Position numbers and translations under genes: made by a program
The notes under the pieces: generated by a model
Database searches by the model: none
What the model was told of the DNA's origin: nothing
What the model saw: only the letters and a program-made list of their open reading frames with translations
NCBI GenBank assembly: GCA_030605835.1
Contig: JAUWHO010000051.1
Location: 1-50,155 of the forward strand
From: Candidatus Zixiibacteriota bacterium
GTDB taxonomy: Bacteria > Zixibacteria > MSB-5A5 > DG-27
Length of the DNA stretch: 50,155 nt
Reading direction: 5' to 3'
In this document: positions 1 through 8,888 of the stretch, one piece after another
How positions within the stretch are numbered: the first letter of the stretch is position 1
Layout: each line of letters opens with the position of its first letter

Positions 1-393
1 AGTGTTGTTCAGTACGACCGTCCGTTTTCCGCTTTGTCGATCGACCCAGACGAAGGCTTGCAGACTGCGGCCTCGTTTGTCCACTAAAAGATGGTCGGTA
101 CCCACCCCCTCGGATTCGAGCTCCTTTCTGATCAGCTGCCCCTCGTGATCGTTTCCGATCTTGCCGATTAGAGCCGTCTTTCCTCCAAAACGTGCTATGG
201 CCACCAGGGCAGTGGGCACCGGTCCACCGCCCTGGATCTTAAAGTCCACTAAGTCGACCTTCTGGTTGAGTTTTGGGTAGGTGGAAACCACCCCTAAATA
301 GTCCAGCGGACAGATTCCCAGCCCCAGGCAATCGTAAACTCTATTCCGGTTTCGCTGAACTGTTTGCCTTCGGAGGGAAAGTGACCTGGCCAT
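1..393 (-). CDS. PfkB-family carbohydrate/nucleoside kinase, N-terminal part (runs off the left edge)
   Basis: The 131 visible codons are the N-terminal part of a ribokinase/PfkB-type kinase, a cytoplasmic enzyme that phosphorylates a sugar or nucleoside with ATP. The glycine-rich segment GGGPVPTALVAIARFG is at residues 55-70 and the family signature GKIGNDHEG follows at about 77-85. The C-terminal ATP and anion-hole part lies beyond the window, so the substrate cannot be named. The ATG at 393 overlaps the 3' end of the upstream yigZ by 53 nt. Family similarity only starts near residue 20 (YDCLGLGICPLD), so a shorter version with a non-ATG start is possible. It is the last visible gene of the coaX-yigZ-kinase run. 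Confidence 0.85.
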   Translation of the reverse strand, partial: MARSLSLRRQTVQRNRNRVYDCLGLGICPLDYLGVVSTYPKLNQKVDLVDFKIQGGGPVPTALVAIARFGGKTALIGKIGNDHEGQLIRKELESEGVGTDHLLVDKRGRSLQAFVWVDRQSGKRTVVLNNT

Positions 394-1036
394 TGGTGGC
401 GTCTAAAAGCTTCTCTCTGAGCGTTCTTGCCCGGCTGGCACGTAACTCTACCTTCATGGAGGGGATCTCCCCGAACAGGTTCTCAAGGATTCTCGCCTTG
501 GCCAGGCTCACGGAGCGGTGAACTACGGAGGTGAACTCGAACGGATAGGAAAAAGACAGAGTCGTGTTGATATACCGGATCTGAGTATTCCGATAGTCCA
601 GAACCGACAGAGCGCTCTGCCGGTAAGCTCGGGCCAGCCCTCCAGTTCCCAACTCCACTCCCCCGAAGTATCGGCTCACCGCCACCACCACGTTGGTCAA
701 CCGCCTCTGCTCGATCACCTCGAAGATGGGACGACCTGCAGTTCCCGACGGTTCCCCGGCATCGGAGTAACGATACTTCTGACGCTTTCCCACTCCTACC
801 TTGTAAGCGAAACAGTGATGGCGAGCGTCGTGGAACTCCTTGGAGACCTTCTCGATGAAATCCTTGGCCTTCCCCTCGCTGTCCACCGACAGGGTGGAGG
901 CGATGAAGCGTGAATTCTTCACAGCCACCTCCATCCTCTTGAAATCCCTGACGGTGCGATATTCGTCGGAGGCGGTGGTCCCTCTCTCGAACCTCCCCAC
1001 GCTGCGGAGGCTGTTTCTAACGATTTGCCCGCGCAT
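341..1036 (-). CDS. yigZ: YigZ/IMPACT family protein
   Basis: A 231-residue member of the IMPACT/YigZ family (UPF0029). The N-terminal domain carries the diagnostic blocks DARHHCFAY, SDAGEPSGTAGRPI and VVVAVSRYFGGVELGTGGLARAY between about residues 70 and 140. A small C-terminal ferredoxin-like domain (DUF1949 type) follows. Family members act in the cytoplasm and are linked to translation and stress control, but the bacterial role is poorly defined. The ATG at 1036 has GAGG seven bases upstream and lies 20 nt inside the end of coaX, which suggests translational coupling. The first 30 residues are longer than usual for the family; Met35 is an alternative start. Confidence 0.93.
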   Translation of the reverse strand: MRGQIVRNSLRSVGRFERGTTASDEYRTVRDFKRMEVAVKNSRFIASTLSVDSEGKAKDFIEKVSKEFHDARHHCFAYKVGVGKRQKYRYSDAGEPSGTAGRPIFEVIEQRRLTNVVVAVSRYFGGVELGTGGLARAYRQSALSVLDYRNTQIRYINTTLSFSYPFEFTSVVHRSVSLAKARILENLFGEIPSMKVELRASRARTLREKLLDATNGQVTFPPKANSSAKPE

Positions 1037-1787
1037 GGATAATCCTCAACCCCTCTAAAGTTAAGGTCAGATTTACCTCTTCTATGATCGACGTCAGTTT
1101 GGCCACCAGCGGAGAAAATCCTCCGGTGGCTATCACCTTGACGTTGTCTGCGCCGAGTTCTCTTTTCATTCTGTTTATGATCCCCTCCACCTGACCCACA
1201 GTTCCATAAATGATCCCGGACTTCAGGCTATCGGTAGTGTTTCTCCCCACCACCTTGCCGGGAGGTTCCAGCCGCACCTTGAAGAGCTGGGCGGCCCTCT
1301 TGAAAAGATCCGCAGAGGAGGTCTCCACCCCGGGCGCAATGGCACCCCCCACATATTCTCCGGAGCCGGAAATATAGTCGAAGGTGGTGGCGGTCCCGAA
1401 GTCGACCACGATCACCGGGCCACCGTATAGTTGGTGGGCAGCGACGGCGTCCGCCAGGCGATCCGCGCCCACCTGTTCAGGGTTGTCGTAAACGATCTTA
1501 ATTCCCAAATCTAGCGAGCTCGATACCGTCAGAGCTTCCACCGAGAAGAACTTGCGGCTCATCTCCTCGTATGCCTGCGTCAAAGACGGAACCACCGAAG
1601 AGAGGCAGACGCCATCTATCCCCCCCGGGGGGATGTCGATACTCTCCAGAAGCCGCTGGGTCGAAATCCCGCATTCGTCACAGGTCAACTTCTCGTTGGA
1701 GGCGATCCGAAAGAATTCGAGCAGCTTCTCCCCGGAGAAGACCCCCACTACCGTATTGGTGTTGCCTACGTCAATGGCTAAAAGCAT
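1017..1787 (-). CDS. coaX: Type III pantothenate kinase
   Basis: A 256-residue CoaX enzyme, which phosphorylates pantothenate in the first step of coenzyme A synthesis. It is an ASKHA-fold kinase of the cytoplasm. Residues 1-17 hold the phosphate-1 motif (MLLAIDVGNTNTVVGVF), the GADRLADAVAA block lies at about 107-117, and the phosphate-2 motif VVDFGTATTFD follows at about 127-137. The length is normal for the family. The ATG at 1787 has AGGAAG just upstream. It is the first gene of the coaX-yigZ-PfkB run, with a plausible promoter at 1934-1961. CoaX and the next gene upstream, birA, are often neighbours in bacteria. Confidence 0.96.
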   Translation of the reverse strand: MLLAIDVGNTNTVVGVFSGEKLLEFFRIASNEKLTCDECGISTQRLLESIDIPPGGIDGVCLSSVVPSLTQAYEEMSRKFFSVEALTVSSSLDLGIKIVYDNPEQVGADRLADAVAAHQLYGGPVIVVDFGTATTFDYISGSGEYVGGAIAPGVETSSADLFKRAAQLFKVRLEPPGKVVGRNTTDSLKSGIIYGTVGQVEGIINRMKRELGADNVKVIATGGFSPLVAKLTSIIEEVNLTLTLEGLRIIHARANR

Positions 1788-1933
1788 CGCTCTTCCTGAA
1801 ACCGACAGAAGCTTCGTAAACTGGTCTGGATCCCTCTATCCTGGCTATCTGGTCGAAGGAAAGATATGACCCTTCACGGAGCATTACTAGAAACCTCTAA
1901 GCAGGCCCACCCCCCTTCTGAGGGGCTCTGCCA

Positions 1934-1961
1934 AATAAAGCCTAGCTTTCCCGGTAGTCAA
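1934..1961 (-). promoter_or_regulatory. Candidate sigma-70 promoter of coaX
   Basis: Read on the minus strand, TTGACT (1961-1956) and TTTATT (1939-1934) are separated by 16 bases, about 150 nt upstream of the coaX ATG. Five of six and four of six bases match the consensus boxes. The C-rich hairpin at about 1910-1926 (CCCCCT, TCTG, AGGGGC) would lie in the leader. Confidence 0.45.
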
Positions 1962-2043
1962 CCTTCTCTCTAATTTTATAACTCACTCGCTTGCGAAAAG
2001 TTTCAAAGTATTGCGATCTCAGCAAGCCTCGGAAAGCTCGGCG

Positions 2044-3039
2044 CTAGAAAGAGTTCTCGAAGTGGGTGATTTCCCCACCAGGCAGGAATAACCGTCTTCT
2101 TCCCTTTTTCAGTATCAGGGAACCCTCCTCGTCAATATCCTCGGCAATCCCACTTAGCAGTTTATCTCCACATCGGATTTTCACGGATCTACCTAAAACC
2201 GCGGAGCATTCCCGGTAATGGTTCCTGAAAGGAGCCAGCCCCGAGTTTGAGAATCGCAAATAATCCCTCTCAAACTCCAGCAAAAACCGCTTCAAGACTC
2301 CAAGCCGAGAGACCTCCTCCCCAAGCTCGATTGCCAGAGAGGTGGCAGTCTTTCTGAGGTCTTTGGGGAAATCCTCCCTCTGGTTATTGACGTTCATCCC
2401 CACGCCGACGATGACGGAATCGACTCCATTGCCTCTCGTGACCAGCTCCGTTAATATACCACAGACCTTCTTTCGATTTATCAGAACGTCGTTGGGCCAC
2501 TTGGTGAAAACTTGAATCCCAAAAAGCTCCCTTAAGGAATCGATTACCGCTAAAGCGGCGCAGATCGAGAGGGCCGGGGCCTTCGCAGGGAGGATAGGGG
2601 GCCGGAGGATTAGGGTGAAATATAGTCCGCATTTCGGAGGCGAGTGCCACAACCTCCCGAGACGACCTCGACCCTTAGTTTGCTCCTCGGCAACGATTAG
2701 AGTCCCTTCCGGAGCGCCTGAATCCGCTAATTGCTTGGCGACATCGTTAGTGGAACCGAGAGTTCTGTAACTGACTATCCTCTTGGCGAAAAGCTTCGTT
2801 TTCAGTCCCTCTCGAATTTCCGAGGCAATCATCAAATCTGGAGCGGTTCTGTATCTATATCCCAAGCGGCGGTCGCTTTCGATCTGGTATCCGAACTGCC
2901 TTAGTTGCGAGATAGTCTGATAGACGCTCTCCCGTTTGAGGCCCAGGCTTTCGGCCAGGAAGCGGCCGGAGACATACTCGCCCGGTGATTGCCTCAACAG
3001 AGTTAGAATCTCATCTTGATGCTCTGAAACCTCTGACAA
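2044..3039 (-). CDS. birA: Bifunctional biotin-[acetyl-CoA-carboxylase] ligase / biotin repressor
   Basis: A 331-residue BirA with an N-terminal winged-helix DNA-binding domain (about residues 1-65, including LGLKRESVYQTISQLRQFGY) fused to a biotin-protein ligase. Ligase motifs are GSTNDVAKQL, the biotinyl-AMP loop GRGRLGRLWHSPP and KWPNDVLINRKKVCGILTE. A small SH3-like C-terminal domain follows (about 280-331). The enzyme makes biotinyl-AMP, transfers biotin to carboxylase carrier proteins, and can repress transcription through the helix-turn-helix. No biotin operon genes are in this window. A strong promoter lies at 3137-3165, leaving a leader of about 90 nt. Confidence 0.95.
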   Translation of the reverse strand: MSEVSEHQDEILTLLRQSPGEYVSGRFLAESLGLKRESVYQTISQLRQFGYQIESDRRLGYRYRTAPDLMIASEIREGLKTKLFAKRIVSYRTLGSTNDVAKQLADSGAPEGTLIVAEEQTKGRGRLGRLWHSPPKCGLYFTLILRPPILPAKAPALSICAALAVIDSLRELFGIQVFTKWPNDVLINRKKVCGILTELVTRGNGVDSVIVGVGMNVNNQREDFPKDLRKTATSLAIELGEEVSRLGVLKRFLLEFERDYLRFSNSGLAPFRNHYRECSAVLGRSVKIRCGDKLLSGIAEDIDEEGSLILKKGRRRLFLPGGEITHFENSF

Positions 3040-3095
3040 CGAAGACCTCTGAAAACCTCAGGGATTGTTCGGTCTGTTAGAATAAAAAGTTATGT

Positions 3096-3124
3096 TGACT
3101 TTTAAAAGCCCAATCAGTATGAGC
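3096..3124 (+). promoter_or_regulatory. Candidate promoter of the plus-strand glycosyltransferase
   Basis: TTGACT (3096-3101) and TATGAG (3119-3124) are separated by 17 bases on the plus strand, about 210 nt before the TTG start at 3342. The -10 box is weak (four of six). It sits back to back with the birA promoter in the 302-nt divergent spacer 3040-3341. The rest of the spacer holds a small hairpin (CCTCTC-AA-GAGAGG near 3210) and nothing else I recognise. Confidence 0.4.
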
Positions 3125-3136
3125 AAAAGTGCAGAG

Positions 3137-3165
3137 AGTATAAGCAAACGATTCCGTTTTGTCAA
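3137..3165 (-). promoter_or_regulatory. Strong sigma-70 promoter of birA
   Basis: On the minus strand TTGACA (3165-3160) and TATACT (3142-3137) are separated by exactly 17 bases. Six of six and five of six bases match the consensus. The expected transcription start is near 3130, about 90 nt before the birA ATG. Confidence 0.8.
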
Positions 3166-3341
3166 ACCTTTTCGCACAGAAATGTGAGTGAGTGTCAATC
3201 CAGGCCTCTCAAGAGAGGTCCTCAACTACCGACTGCTCAACACCGAGGTCCTCTTGCACTCCTCCCCTTTAATCTCTTGCCCTCGGGAAGCTTTTTTCTA
3301 TCTTAGCGCAGTGAAACGATAGAGTTTCAGAGAGGCTGAAA

Positions 3342-4460
3342 TTGGTCCTGCTCTGGTTTTTTCTCGTCATATCTCTTGTATATTTCCTCATCGCCTTGGT
3401 TTTGGCTCTGGCAAGGAGCAAGTTCCCACCCCAGAACCCCGACTACCTCCCTTTCGTATCGGTGGTCATATCTGCCCGCAACGAAGGCAGCACAATTGGA
3501 CCGTGCCTCGATTCACTCTTCGCACAGGACTACCCCGAAGACCTTTTTGAAGTGATAACGGTCGATGACCGCTCCTCCGACAATACCCCGGAGGTTTTGG
3601 AGTCTTGCCGGAGAAAATATCCCCGGCTGAAAGTGATAACGATACGAAAGGAGCCCGAGGCGCTAACCGGCAAGCAAGTCGCCATGGACGTCGGGATAAA
3701 TCAAGCTCGGGGGGAGACCATAATGACCACCGACGGGGATTGTCTGCTTCCGCCCGGCTGGATCTCGGGGACCGTCAGATATTTCTCGCCGGAGGTCGGG
3801 ATGGTGGCTGGCTTCTCTCACTGTGGCTTTGGCTCCCTCTTTCCCGGGATCCAGTCCTGTGATCATATCTTTCTCGAAGGCATAGCTTCTGGATTCGTGA
3901 CTTTCGGAAATCCCCAGAGTTGTATCGGGAACAATCTCTCCTTTCGCAAAGACCTCTATCAGAACTTGGGAGGTTTTGAGAAGATCGGCTTCACCGTCAC
4001 CGAGGACACCGCCCTGATGCATGGAATCTTCGCCCAGACCGGATCGGAAATCCTCTTCCCTCAAAACCACAGAACCCTGGTAGTGTGTGAAGCTGCGAAG
4101 AATTTGGGAGATTTCTTCCGTCAACGAAAAAGGTGGCTTCTGGGCGGGATCAAGACCAGTATGCTTACTTCCGCGATGACGATAATCGCATTTCTGAGGA
4201 ACCTCCTTTTCGTCCTTTCACCGCTTTTCTTGCTCTTTGAAACCTCCCTCACGCCACTCATAGGGGCTTGGATACTCACTTTCGTATCCGATTTCCTGGT
4301 TTTATTCAAGCACCGAGCTCTCTTGGGAACCGGTAAGCTTCTCACTTACTATCTCCCCTTTCAACTCTTTTATCCATTCTATACAAGCGTTCTGGGATTG
4401 AGCGTGATCTTCGGCTCGAAGAAGGTGCACTGGAAGGAAAGAGAATACTCTCCCCGCTGA
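3342..4460 (+). CDS. Membrane-anchored family 2 glycosyltransferase
   Basis: A 372-residue GT-A fold transferase. One N-terminal membrane helix (about residues 3-22) is followed by a cytoplasmic catalytic domain with VSVVISARNEGSTIG, the nucleotide-sugar motif VDDRSSDNT, the DxD-like TTDGDCLLP, the acceptor motif VTEDTALM and the QRKRWLLGG (QxxRW) motif. Three or four C-terminal membrane helices follow (about 285-360). The QxxRW motif is typical of processive or lipid-acceptor GT2 enzymes; the acceptor here is unknown. The start is a TTG with GAGAGG upstream, chosen because it leads directly into the first membrane helix. The gene converges on batE and has no plus-strand partner. Confidence 0.88.
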   Translation: MVLLWFFLVISLVYFLIALVLALARSKFPPQNPDYLPFVSVVISARNEGSTIGPCLDSLFAQDYPEDLFEVITVDDRSSDNTPEVLESCRRKYPRLKVITIRKEPEALTGKQVAMDVGINQARGETIMTTDGDCLLPPGWISGTVRYFSPEVGMVAGFSHCGFGSLFPGIQSCDHIFLEGIASGFVTFGNPQSCIGNNLSFRKDLYQNLGGFEKIGFTVTEDTALMHGIFAQTGSEILFPQNHRTLVVCEAAKNLGDFFRQRKRWLLGGIKTSMLTSAMTIIAFLRNLLFVLSPLFLLFETSLTPLIGAWILTFVSDFLVLFKHRALLGTGKLLTYYLPFQLFYPFYTSVLGLSVIFGSKKVHWKEREYSPR

Positions 4461-4536
4461 AACCGTTAATTGCCCGGTGTTGATTGAAGTGCAGAAGGCA
4501 GTTTCCCGCGTCGGGATCAGGAGATGGATAGATGTG

Positions 4537-5289
4537 TCAGATTACCTCCACCACTTCGCTTTTCACCCAGCCTTTCACTCCGTTGTCCAGGGTGATTCGG
4601 CAATATGCCTCCCGTCTCTCATCGATGGAGAACTCTAACCCCTCGTGGCCAGTGAACTGTAAGGTGAAATCCTCCCCGGGACCGCTGTATATCTTGGCTT
4701 CTGGAGAAGTGAGAACGCCGCGAGTTTCAGTCTCCTGATTGTAGATTCTGGCGGCAGTGGGAATGCTTATGATCAAGAGCAGGCAGACAAGTATTGTTGC
4801 CAGAGTGACAAAAACTCGGGTCCTGTGGCGGCTCAGAAAATGAAGCCCCCAGAGGCAGAGAGTCCCCCACAAAAGAATGGTCCAGATCCAGAAGGCTTCC
4901 TCGGCGTTGAAAGCCGAGAGGATTCCCCGGAATAAAGAGGCGAAGAAATTCACCTGGGGATACTCCAGTCGGTCGATTGTGAACTGTTTGGCGAAGGCCA
5001 AGTTGGTCTTGGTCTCCTCATCCCGGGGATTGAGTTTTAAAGCTCTCCGATAGGATGCTATCGCCCTACCCACCTCCCCCCCCTTGAAATAGGCATTACC
5101 CAGATTGTAGTAAATCTCGACGCCTTCAAATCCGGTGTTTAGAATTGCCCCATAATCCTCAACGGCACCCTTGTAATCAGCACGGTCATATTTCACATTT
5201 GCAGAGGTGAAGAGGGAATCAGCCACCCGAAGACCTTGCCCCCACGCTACTGCGTTGAGCAGAAATAATAGGAAGAGCAACTTCCTCAT
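4537..5289 (-). CDS. batE: BatE: TPR plus SH3-domain aerotolerance protein
   Basis: A 250-residue protein with a signal peptide (residues 1-18, ending WGQG). A TPR region follows at about 22-105 (YYNLGNAYFKGGEVGRAIAS is a clear repeat). Two membrane helices lie near 130-180, with a bacterial SH3-like domain at the C-terminus (SGPGEDFTLQFTGHEGLEF ... GVKGWV). This order is that of BatE in Bacteroidota-type Bat operons. Its ATG overlaps the batD stop by one base (position 5289), so it is the last gene of the operon. The Bat proteins act at the envelope; their exact role is unsettled despite the aerotolerance name. Confidence 0.85.
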   Translation of the reverse strand: MRKLLFLLFLLNAVAWGQGLRVADSLFTSANVKYDRADYKGAVEDYGAILNTGFEGVEIYYNLGNAYFKGGEVGRAIASYRRALKLNPRDEETKTNLAFAKQFTIDRLEYPQVNFFASLFRGILSAFNAEEAFWIWTILLWGTLCLWGLHFLSRHRTRVFVTLATILVCLLLIISIPTAARIYNQETETRGVLTSPEAKIYSGPGEDFTLQFTGHEGLEFSIDERREAYCRITLDNGVKGWVKSEVVEVI

Positions 5290-7097
5290 CAGCCCTTCAA
5301 GACCCCCTCTAAGTTGTCGATCAGCTTCTGAGCTCTCCGCAGGAACTCCTGTCTCTGTGAGGGATCATCAGAGGTAGGGGCGAAGCGCGCGAAGTCACAA
5401 TCCTGAAGCAGGGACTTGACCTCCTGAATCATTTCAGAAGATGCTCCGCTACTTCTCATCCTCTGCTCGACCATCTGAAACGTCAAACCTGCAGCCGGGA
5501 GGTTGAATTTGTCCCCCAGATAACCGTTCAAAGCGTTTGTCACCTCCGCGTAGAAATCGGAAGGCTTCTCAGCGGATAGAAGTCTCCGGGCAGCCTTAAA
5601 TCTTTTGGCACTGACCCTCTTCGCTCTCCTTTCGCGGGCGTAAACGATATCAGCGTTCAATCTCTCCTTACGATTAGAATAAATCCAGCAGAAGGCCAGA
5701 AAACCGAGCGGGAGAAGTTGCAGAAGTAAGAACCAAACCTGCCGGTAAAGTGCCCCCCGCTGTGAAGGGGGAGACAACTTGGTCTTGAGATACAGAAGGT
5801 CTTTGATGCCAGCCCCAATCTCGGAGTAGCTCACCCCCGGAACCTCGGCCACCAGAGGTTGAGTGGAGGGGAGAGAGGTGATAACAAATGGCCTGGTTGC
5901 AACGGTTTCGTAGGCCCTGGTCTCCGGGTTGAAGAAGGTATATTTTATCGCCGGAAAGCTGAACTTGCCCGGAGACTTCGGAATGAACACCTCCTCGAAG
6001 ATTTTGCTCCCGGAGATTCTGTCGCTGCGGTTGTTGACGTTCTCGGAGCTTCCGGAGCTGTAATGTCGGAAGTCGGGCAGCTCTGGAAATCCGGGAGGTC
6101 CGATGGTCTTTATGTTGCCAACTCCGGAAACCTTGATTCTCATTGTGATCGGCTGATTGGCCTCCACCGTGGTGGTGTCGGCGGAAAGGGAAATCTTGAA
6201 GGAGCCGACTGCACCGGCGAAGTTCGGCAACTCACCGATCTCCGGAAGCGCCAGAATCTTCATCAACAGTAGGTCACTTTTCAATCTGATCTCTCTACCG
6301 CGGGCAAACCCGAAGAAATCGTCATCGAAGATGCTGAAGGGGTCGCGTCTCCGCCTGCGCCCTTCGACCGCAACCTTAAGCTCGAATGGTTCAACAGTGA
6401 ATTCCCCGGAGGCAGTGGCGAAGAGGGCCTTCTTGATTTCGTGGACCAGGTAACGTTTGCCCTCGATCACCTGATAATACTGTTTCCGAGGGGATAGCTC
6501 CTCCACCCAGAAGCCGGTGTAAGAGGGGGAGGTAAGTTGAGGCTGATCTAAAAGCCTGACGGAGGTGTAGAACTTGAGATTTAAGGTTATCTGTTCCCCG
6601 ACGAAAGCCTCCTTCTTGTCTAATTTGGATTGGAGGAAAAGCTCGCCTCCACCGGCGAGGGCTTCTCCCTTTATCTCCCCTCCAGAGGGGATCTTTCTCG
6701 TCAAAGCCCGGCCCGCTTTCACCACGATCTTTATCGGTTGGGTCTGATAGGTCTGCCCCTGGTATTTCAGAGTAACGGCTCCGATGTAGAACTGCCCCTC
6801 CTTCTTGGGAACCATGGTGTAGTTGTAGATCACCGAGGAGGAGACCTTTCCATTCACGAAGCTGAAACTTGTAGAGCGTCCCGAAGAGTAAACCTCGAAG
6901 TCCTCGATCAAGGGCAGCTCCGGATCGGGCAGATTACGCTTTCCGGAGACCTCGATTGTCAAGGTGATCTGATCCTCTATAGTGACCTCGGTCTTGTCGA
7001 CGTAAGCCCGGAAAGACAAGTCCTGAGCAAGAACACCGCTGGCGCAAACAAAAGCAGTAAGAAGACAGACCAGTGAGAAGTTAAACCCTTTCCCCAT
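5289..7097 (-). CDS. batD: BatD aerotolerance protein
   Basis: A 602-residue exported membrane protein. A signal peptide (1-24, ending SGVLAQD) is followed by tandem beta-sandwich domains (about 28-140, 150-250 and 295-405, each starting with a phrase such as VDKTEVTIEDQITLTIEVSG). A membrane helix lies at about 455-475 (VWFLLLQLLPLGFLAFCWIY). A cytoplasmic helical C-terminal domain follows with FYAEVTNALNGYL and LLQDCDFARFAP. BatD normally works with the VWA proteins BatA and BatB and the MoxR ATPase. It is 4 nt downstream of batC. The same sandwich-helix-helical plan recurs in two other genes of this cluster (10138-11124 and 14078-14983). Confidence 0.9.
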   Translation of the reverse strand: MGKGFNFSLVCLLTAFVCASGVLAQDLSFRAYVDKTEVTIEDQITLTIEVSGKRNLPDPELPLIEDFEVYSSGRSTSFSFVNGKVSSSVIYNYTMVPKKEGQFYIGAVTLKYQGQTYQTQPIKIVVKAGRALTRKIPSGGEIKGEALAGGGELFLQSKLDKKEAFVGEQITLNLKFYTSVRLLDQPQLTSPSYTGFWVEELSPRKQYYQVIEGKRYLVHEIKKALFATASGEFTVEPFELKVAVEGRRRRRDPFSIFDDDFFGFARGREIRLKSDLLLMKILALPEIGELPNFAGAVGSFKISLSADTTTVEANQPITMRIKVSGVGNIKTIGPPGFPELPDFRHYSSGSSENVNNRSDRISGSKIFEEVFIPKSPGKFSFPAIKYTFFNPETRAYETVATRPFVITSLPSTQPLVAEVPGVSYSEIGAGIKDLLYLKTKLSPPSQRGALYRQVWFLLLQLLPLGFLAFCWIYSNRKERLNADIVYARERRAKRVSAKRFKAARRLLSAEKPSDFYAEVTNALNGYLGDKFNLPAAGLTFQMVEQRMRSSGASSEMIQEVKSLLQDCDFARFAPTSDDPSQRQEFLRRAQKLIDNLEGVLKG

Positions 7098-7101
7098 TTT
7101 C

Positions 7102-7842
7102 CTACCAGTCTTTCAACACCCTTCTGGAAGCGCCAGTGAATCTGCGTTGCTCTTTTTGAAGTTCTTTTTCGTCATCTTTCAGGGCGTTTAGGATCCTTTC
7201 GGCCTCCTCCCTGCTCATCCCCTCCTTTGGTTCCGGTTGCATTTGTGGCTGTTGTTGTCTCGCAGAATCGATTTGAGCTTGCTGTTCCTCTTGCTCTTGC
7301 TGCTGCTCTTGAGATTGATCCTGTTCGGTTTGCTCTTTCTGTCCCTGCTGTTTCTCTCCCTCCTTGTCCTGTCCTTCTTGTTGCCTCTGCTGATCCATCA
7401 TCTCTTTTAATTTTTTACGCACGAACTCCAGGTTGTATTTGGCCTCCATATCATCGGGAGTGAGATCCAGGCATTTCTCGTATGATTGAATCGCCTCCGC
7501 CAACTTCCCTGCACGATAGAGCGAGTTCCCCTGGTTATAATAGGTTTGAGCCTCCAGTTTCGGATCCTCGGTGTAGAAGGCCTTATTGTATTTCTCGATT
7601 GCCTCTTCGTATCTTTCCTGTTGATAGAGAGTGTTGGCCATATTGTAATGAAGTTTCGGCTCCTCCGGCTTTTCGATTTCCGCATCCTGATAATGCCTCA
7701 TAGCCGACTCATAGTCAGCCTTCCCAAACGACTTGTTTCCGGCTTTGACAGCGCCGGAGAAATCATCAGCCCAGGCGGAACCAACCCCAAGGAGTGCAGA
7801 ACTCAAAAGCAGAATCGGAACTAATCCTCGTAGAAATTTCAT
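7102..7842 (-). CDS. batC: BatC: TPR protein with Gln/Glu-rich tail
   Basis: A 246-residue exported TPR protein. A signal peptide (1-25, ending GSAWAD) is followed by three TPR units between about residues 28 and 145 (for example YYNQGNSLYRAGKLAEAIQS). An extremely Gln/Glu-rich low-complexity stretch covers about 150-205, and a short charged helix ends in RRVLKDW. This is the usual BatC architecture. It lies between batB (10 nt) and batD (4 nt). Tail length varies between species and the tail is probably disordered. Confidence 0.88.
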   Translation of the reverse strand: MKFLRGLVPILLLSSALLGVGSAWADDFSGAVKAGNKSFGKADYESAMRHYQDAEIEKPEEPKLHYNMANTLYQQERYEEAIEKYNKAFYTEDPKLEAQTYYNQGNSLYRAGKLAEAIQSYEKCLDLTPDDMEAKYNLEFVRKKLKEMMDQQRQQEGQDKEGEKQQGQKEQTEQDQSQEQQQEQEEQQAQIDSARQQQPQMQPEPKEGMSREEAERILNALKDDEKELQKEQRRFTGASRRVLKDW

Positions 7843-7852
7843 AACATCTAGG

Positions 7853-8887
7853 CTAGCTTAGTTCGGCTTCAATCGAGTTCGTTTTACGCATCCTCTTCCT
7901 ATCGGTAATAAAAGCCTCCAGGGCGAAACATACGACCGCCAGGAAAAGCGGATACTGAAAACGGTCTTCGTACTGAGTCATGAGGCGGCTGGCCAGCTCC
8001 TTTTTCTCCATTCCGGAGACCTCCTCGTAGATCTTATCCAGCTCCATCTCCCCGTAAGTCGCGCGGTAATACTTCCCCCGAGTTGTAAGAGCAATCTTCT
8101 GCAGGGCGACCTCGTCTAACTTGCTCAAGACCACGGAGCCTGAGCGGTCTTTCTTAAAACCTCGCATTTGATCCTCTCTGCCTCTCAAAGGAATCGGCTC
8201 TCCGGCGGGCGAGCCGACGCCGATGGTGTAAATCTTGATGCCCTCCCTGGCGGCAGCTTCTGCGGCAGACTCCAAATCCCCCTCGTGGTCTTCACCGTCG
8301 GTGATGAGAATCAACACCTTGTATTTCCTCTCCTTCTGATTGAAAGCTTTGACAGAGGTGTTTATGGCGTTGGCGATGGCGGTTCCCGGGATCGGGATCG
8401 ACCTTTCATCCATTATCTCTAAGAACATCTTGGCGGCACCGTAATCCAGAGTCAAGGGACACTGGACGAATGCCTCCCCGGCGAAAACCACCAACCCAAC
8501 GCGGTCGCCCTCCAGTTTATCCAGAAGTGAGCGGATCTCCTGCTTGGCCTTCTCCAGGCGGTTCGGCTTGATGTCCTCTGTCAACATCGAAAAGGAGGTG
8601 TCCAGGGCAATCACCAAATCCAGGCCTTGCCTTTTCATCATCATCAACCTTGTACCGAGTTGAGGACGAGCAGCGGAGATTACGAGAAGGAAAATCCCGA
8701 CGAAGAGCAAAGCCACCTTCAATCTCCTCTTTCTGGTGCTGACCGAGCCGGACAGCTTCGCAATCAAATCCAGGCTCCCGAAAACCTCCTTGGCTCTCTT
8801 TCTGCGATATGAGGCCCAGAGAAAAAGGAGCCACAAAACCGGCAGGATGAAAAGTCCATAGAGATATATGGGTTGAGCGAATCTCAC
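7853..8887 (-). CDS. batB: BatB: VWA-domain aerotolerance membrane protein
   Basis: A 344-residue protein with two N-terminal membrane helices (about 5-25 and 57-75), a von Willebrand factor A domain (about 88-285) and a C-terminal helix (about 312-330). The metal-ion-dependent adhesion site starts with DTSFS at residues 96-100 and continues with the TxxD-type ILITDGEDHEGD. It is one nucleotide from the end of batA and is its paralogue. BatA and BatB are thought to form envelope complexes served by the MoxR ATPase. Confidence 0.93.
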   Translation of the reverse strand: MRFAQPIYLYGLFILPVLWLLFLWASYRRKRAKEVFGSLDLIAKLSGSVSTRKRRLKVALLFVGIFLLVISAARPQLGTRLMMMKRQGLDLVIALDTSFSMLTEDIKPNRLEKAKQEIRSLLDKLEGDRVGLVVFAGEAFVQCPLTLDYGAAKMFLEIMDERSIPIPGTAIANAINTSVKAFNQKERKYKVLILITDGEDHEGDLESAAEAAAREGIKIYTIGVGSPAGEPIPLRGREDQMRGFKKDRSGSVVLSKLDEVALQKIALTTRGKYYRATYGEMELDKIYEEVSGMEKKELASRLMTQYEDRFQYPLFLAVVCFALEAFITDRKRMRKTNSIEAELS

Positions 8888-8888
8888 C

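Noticed and set aside
3040-3341. Possible BirA operator (TGTTAG ... TGTTGAC) in the birA upstream region.
   Set aside because: The half-sites are not inverted, the spacing does not fit the known operator, and no biotin genes are adjacent.
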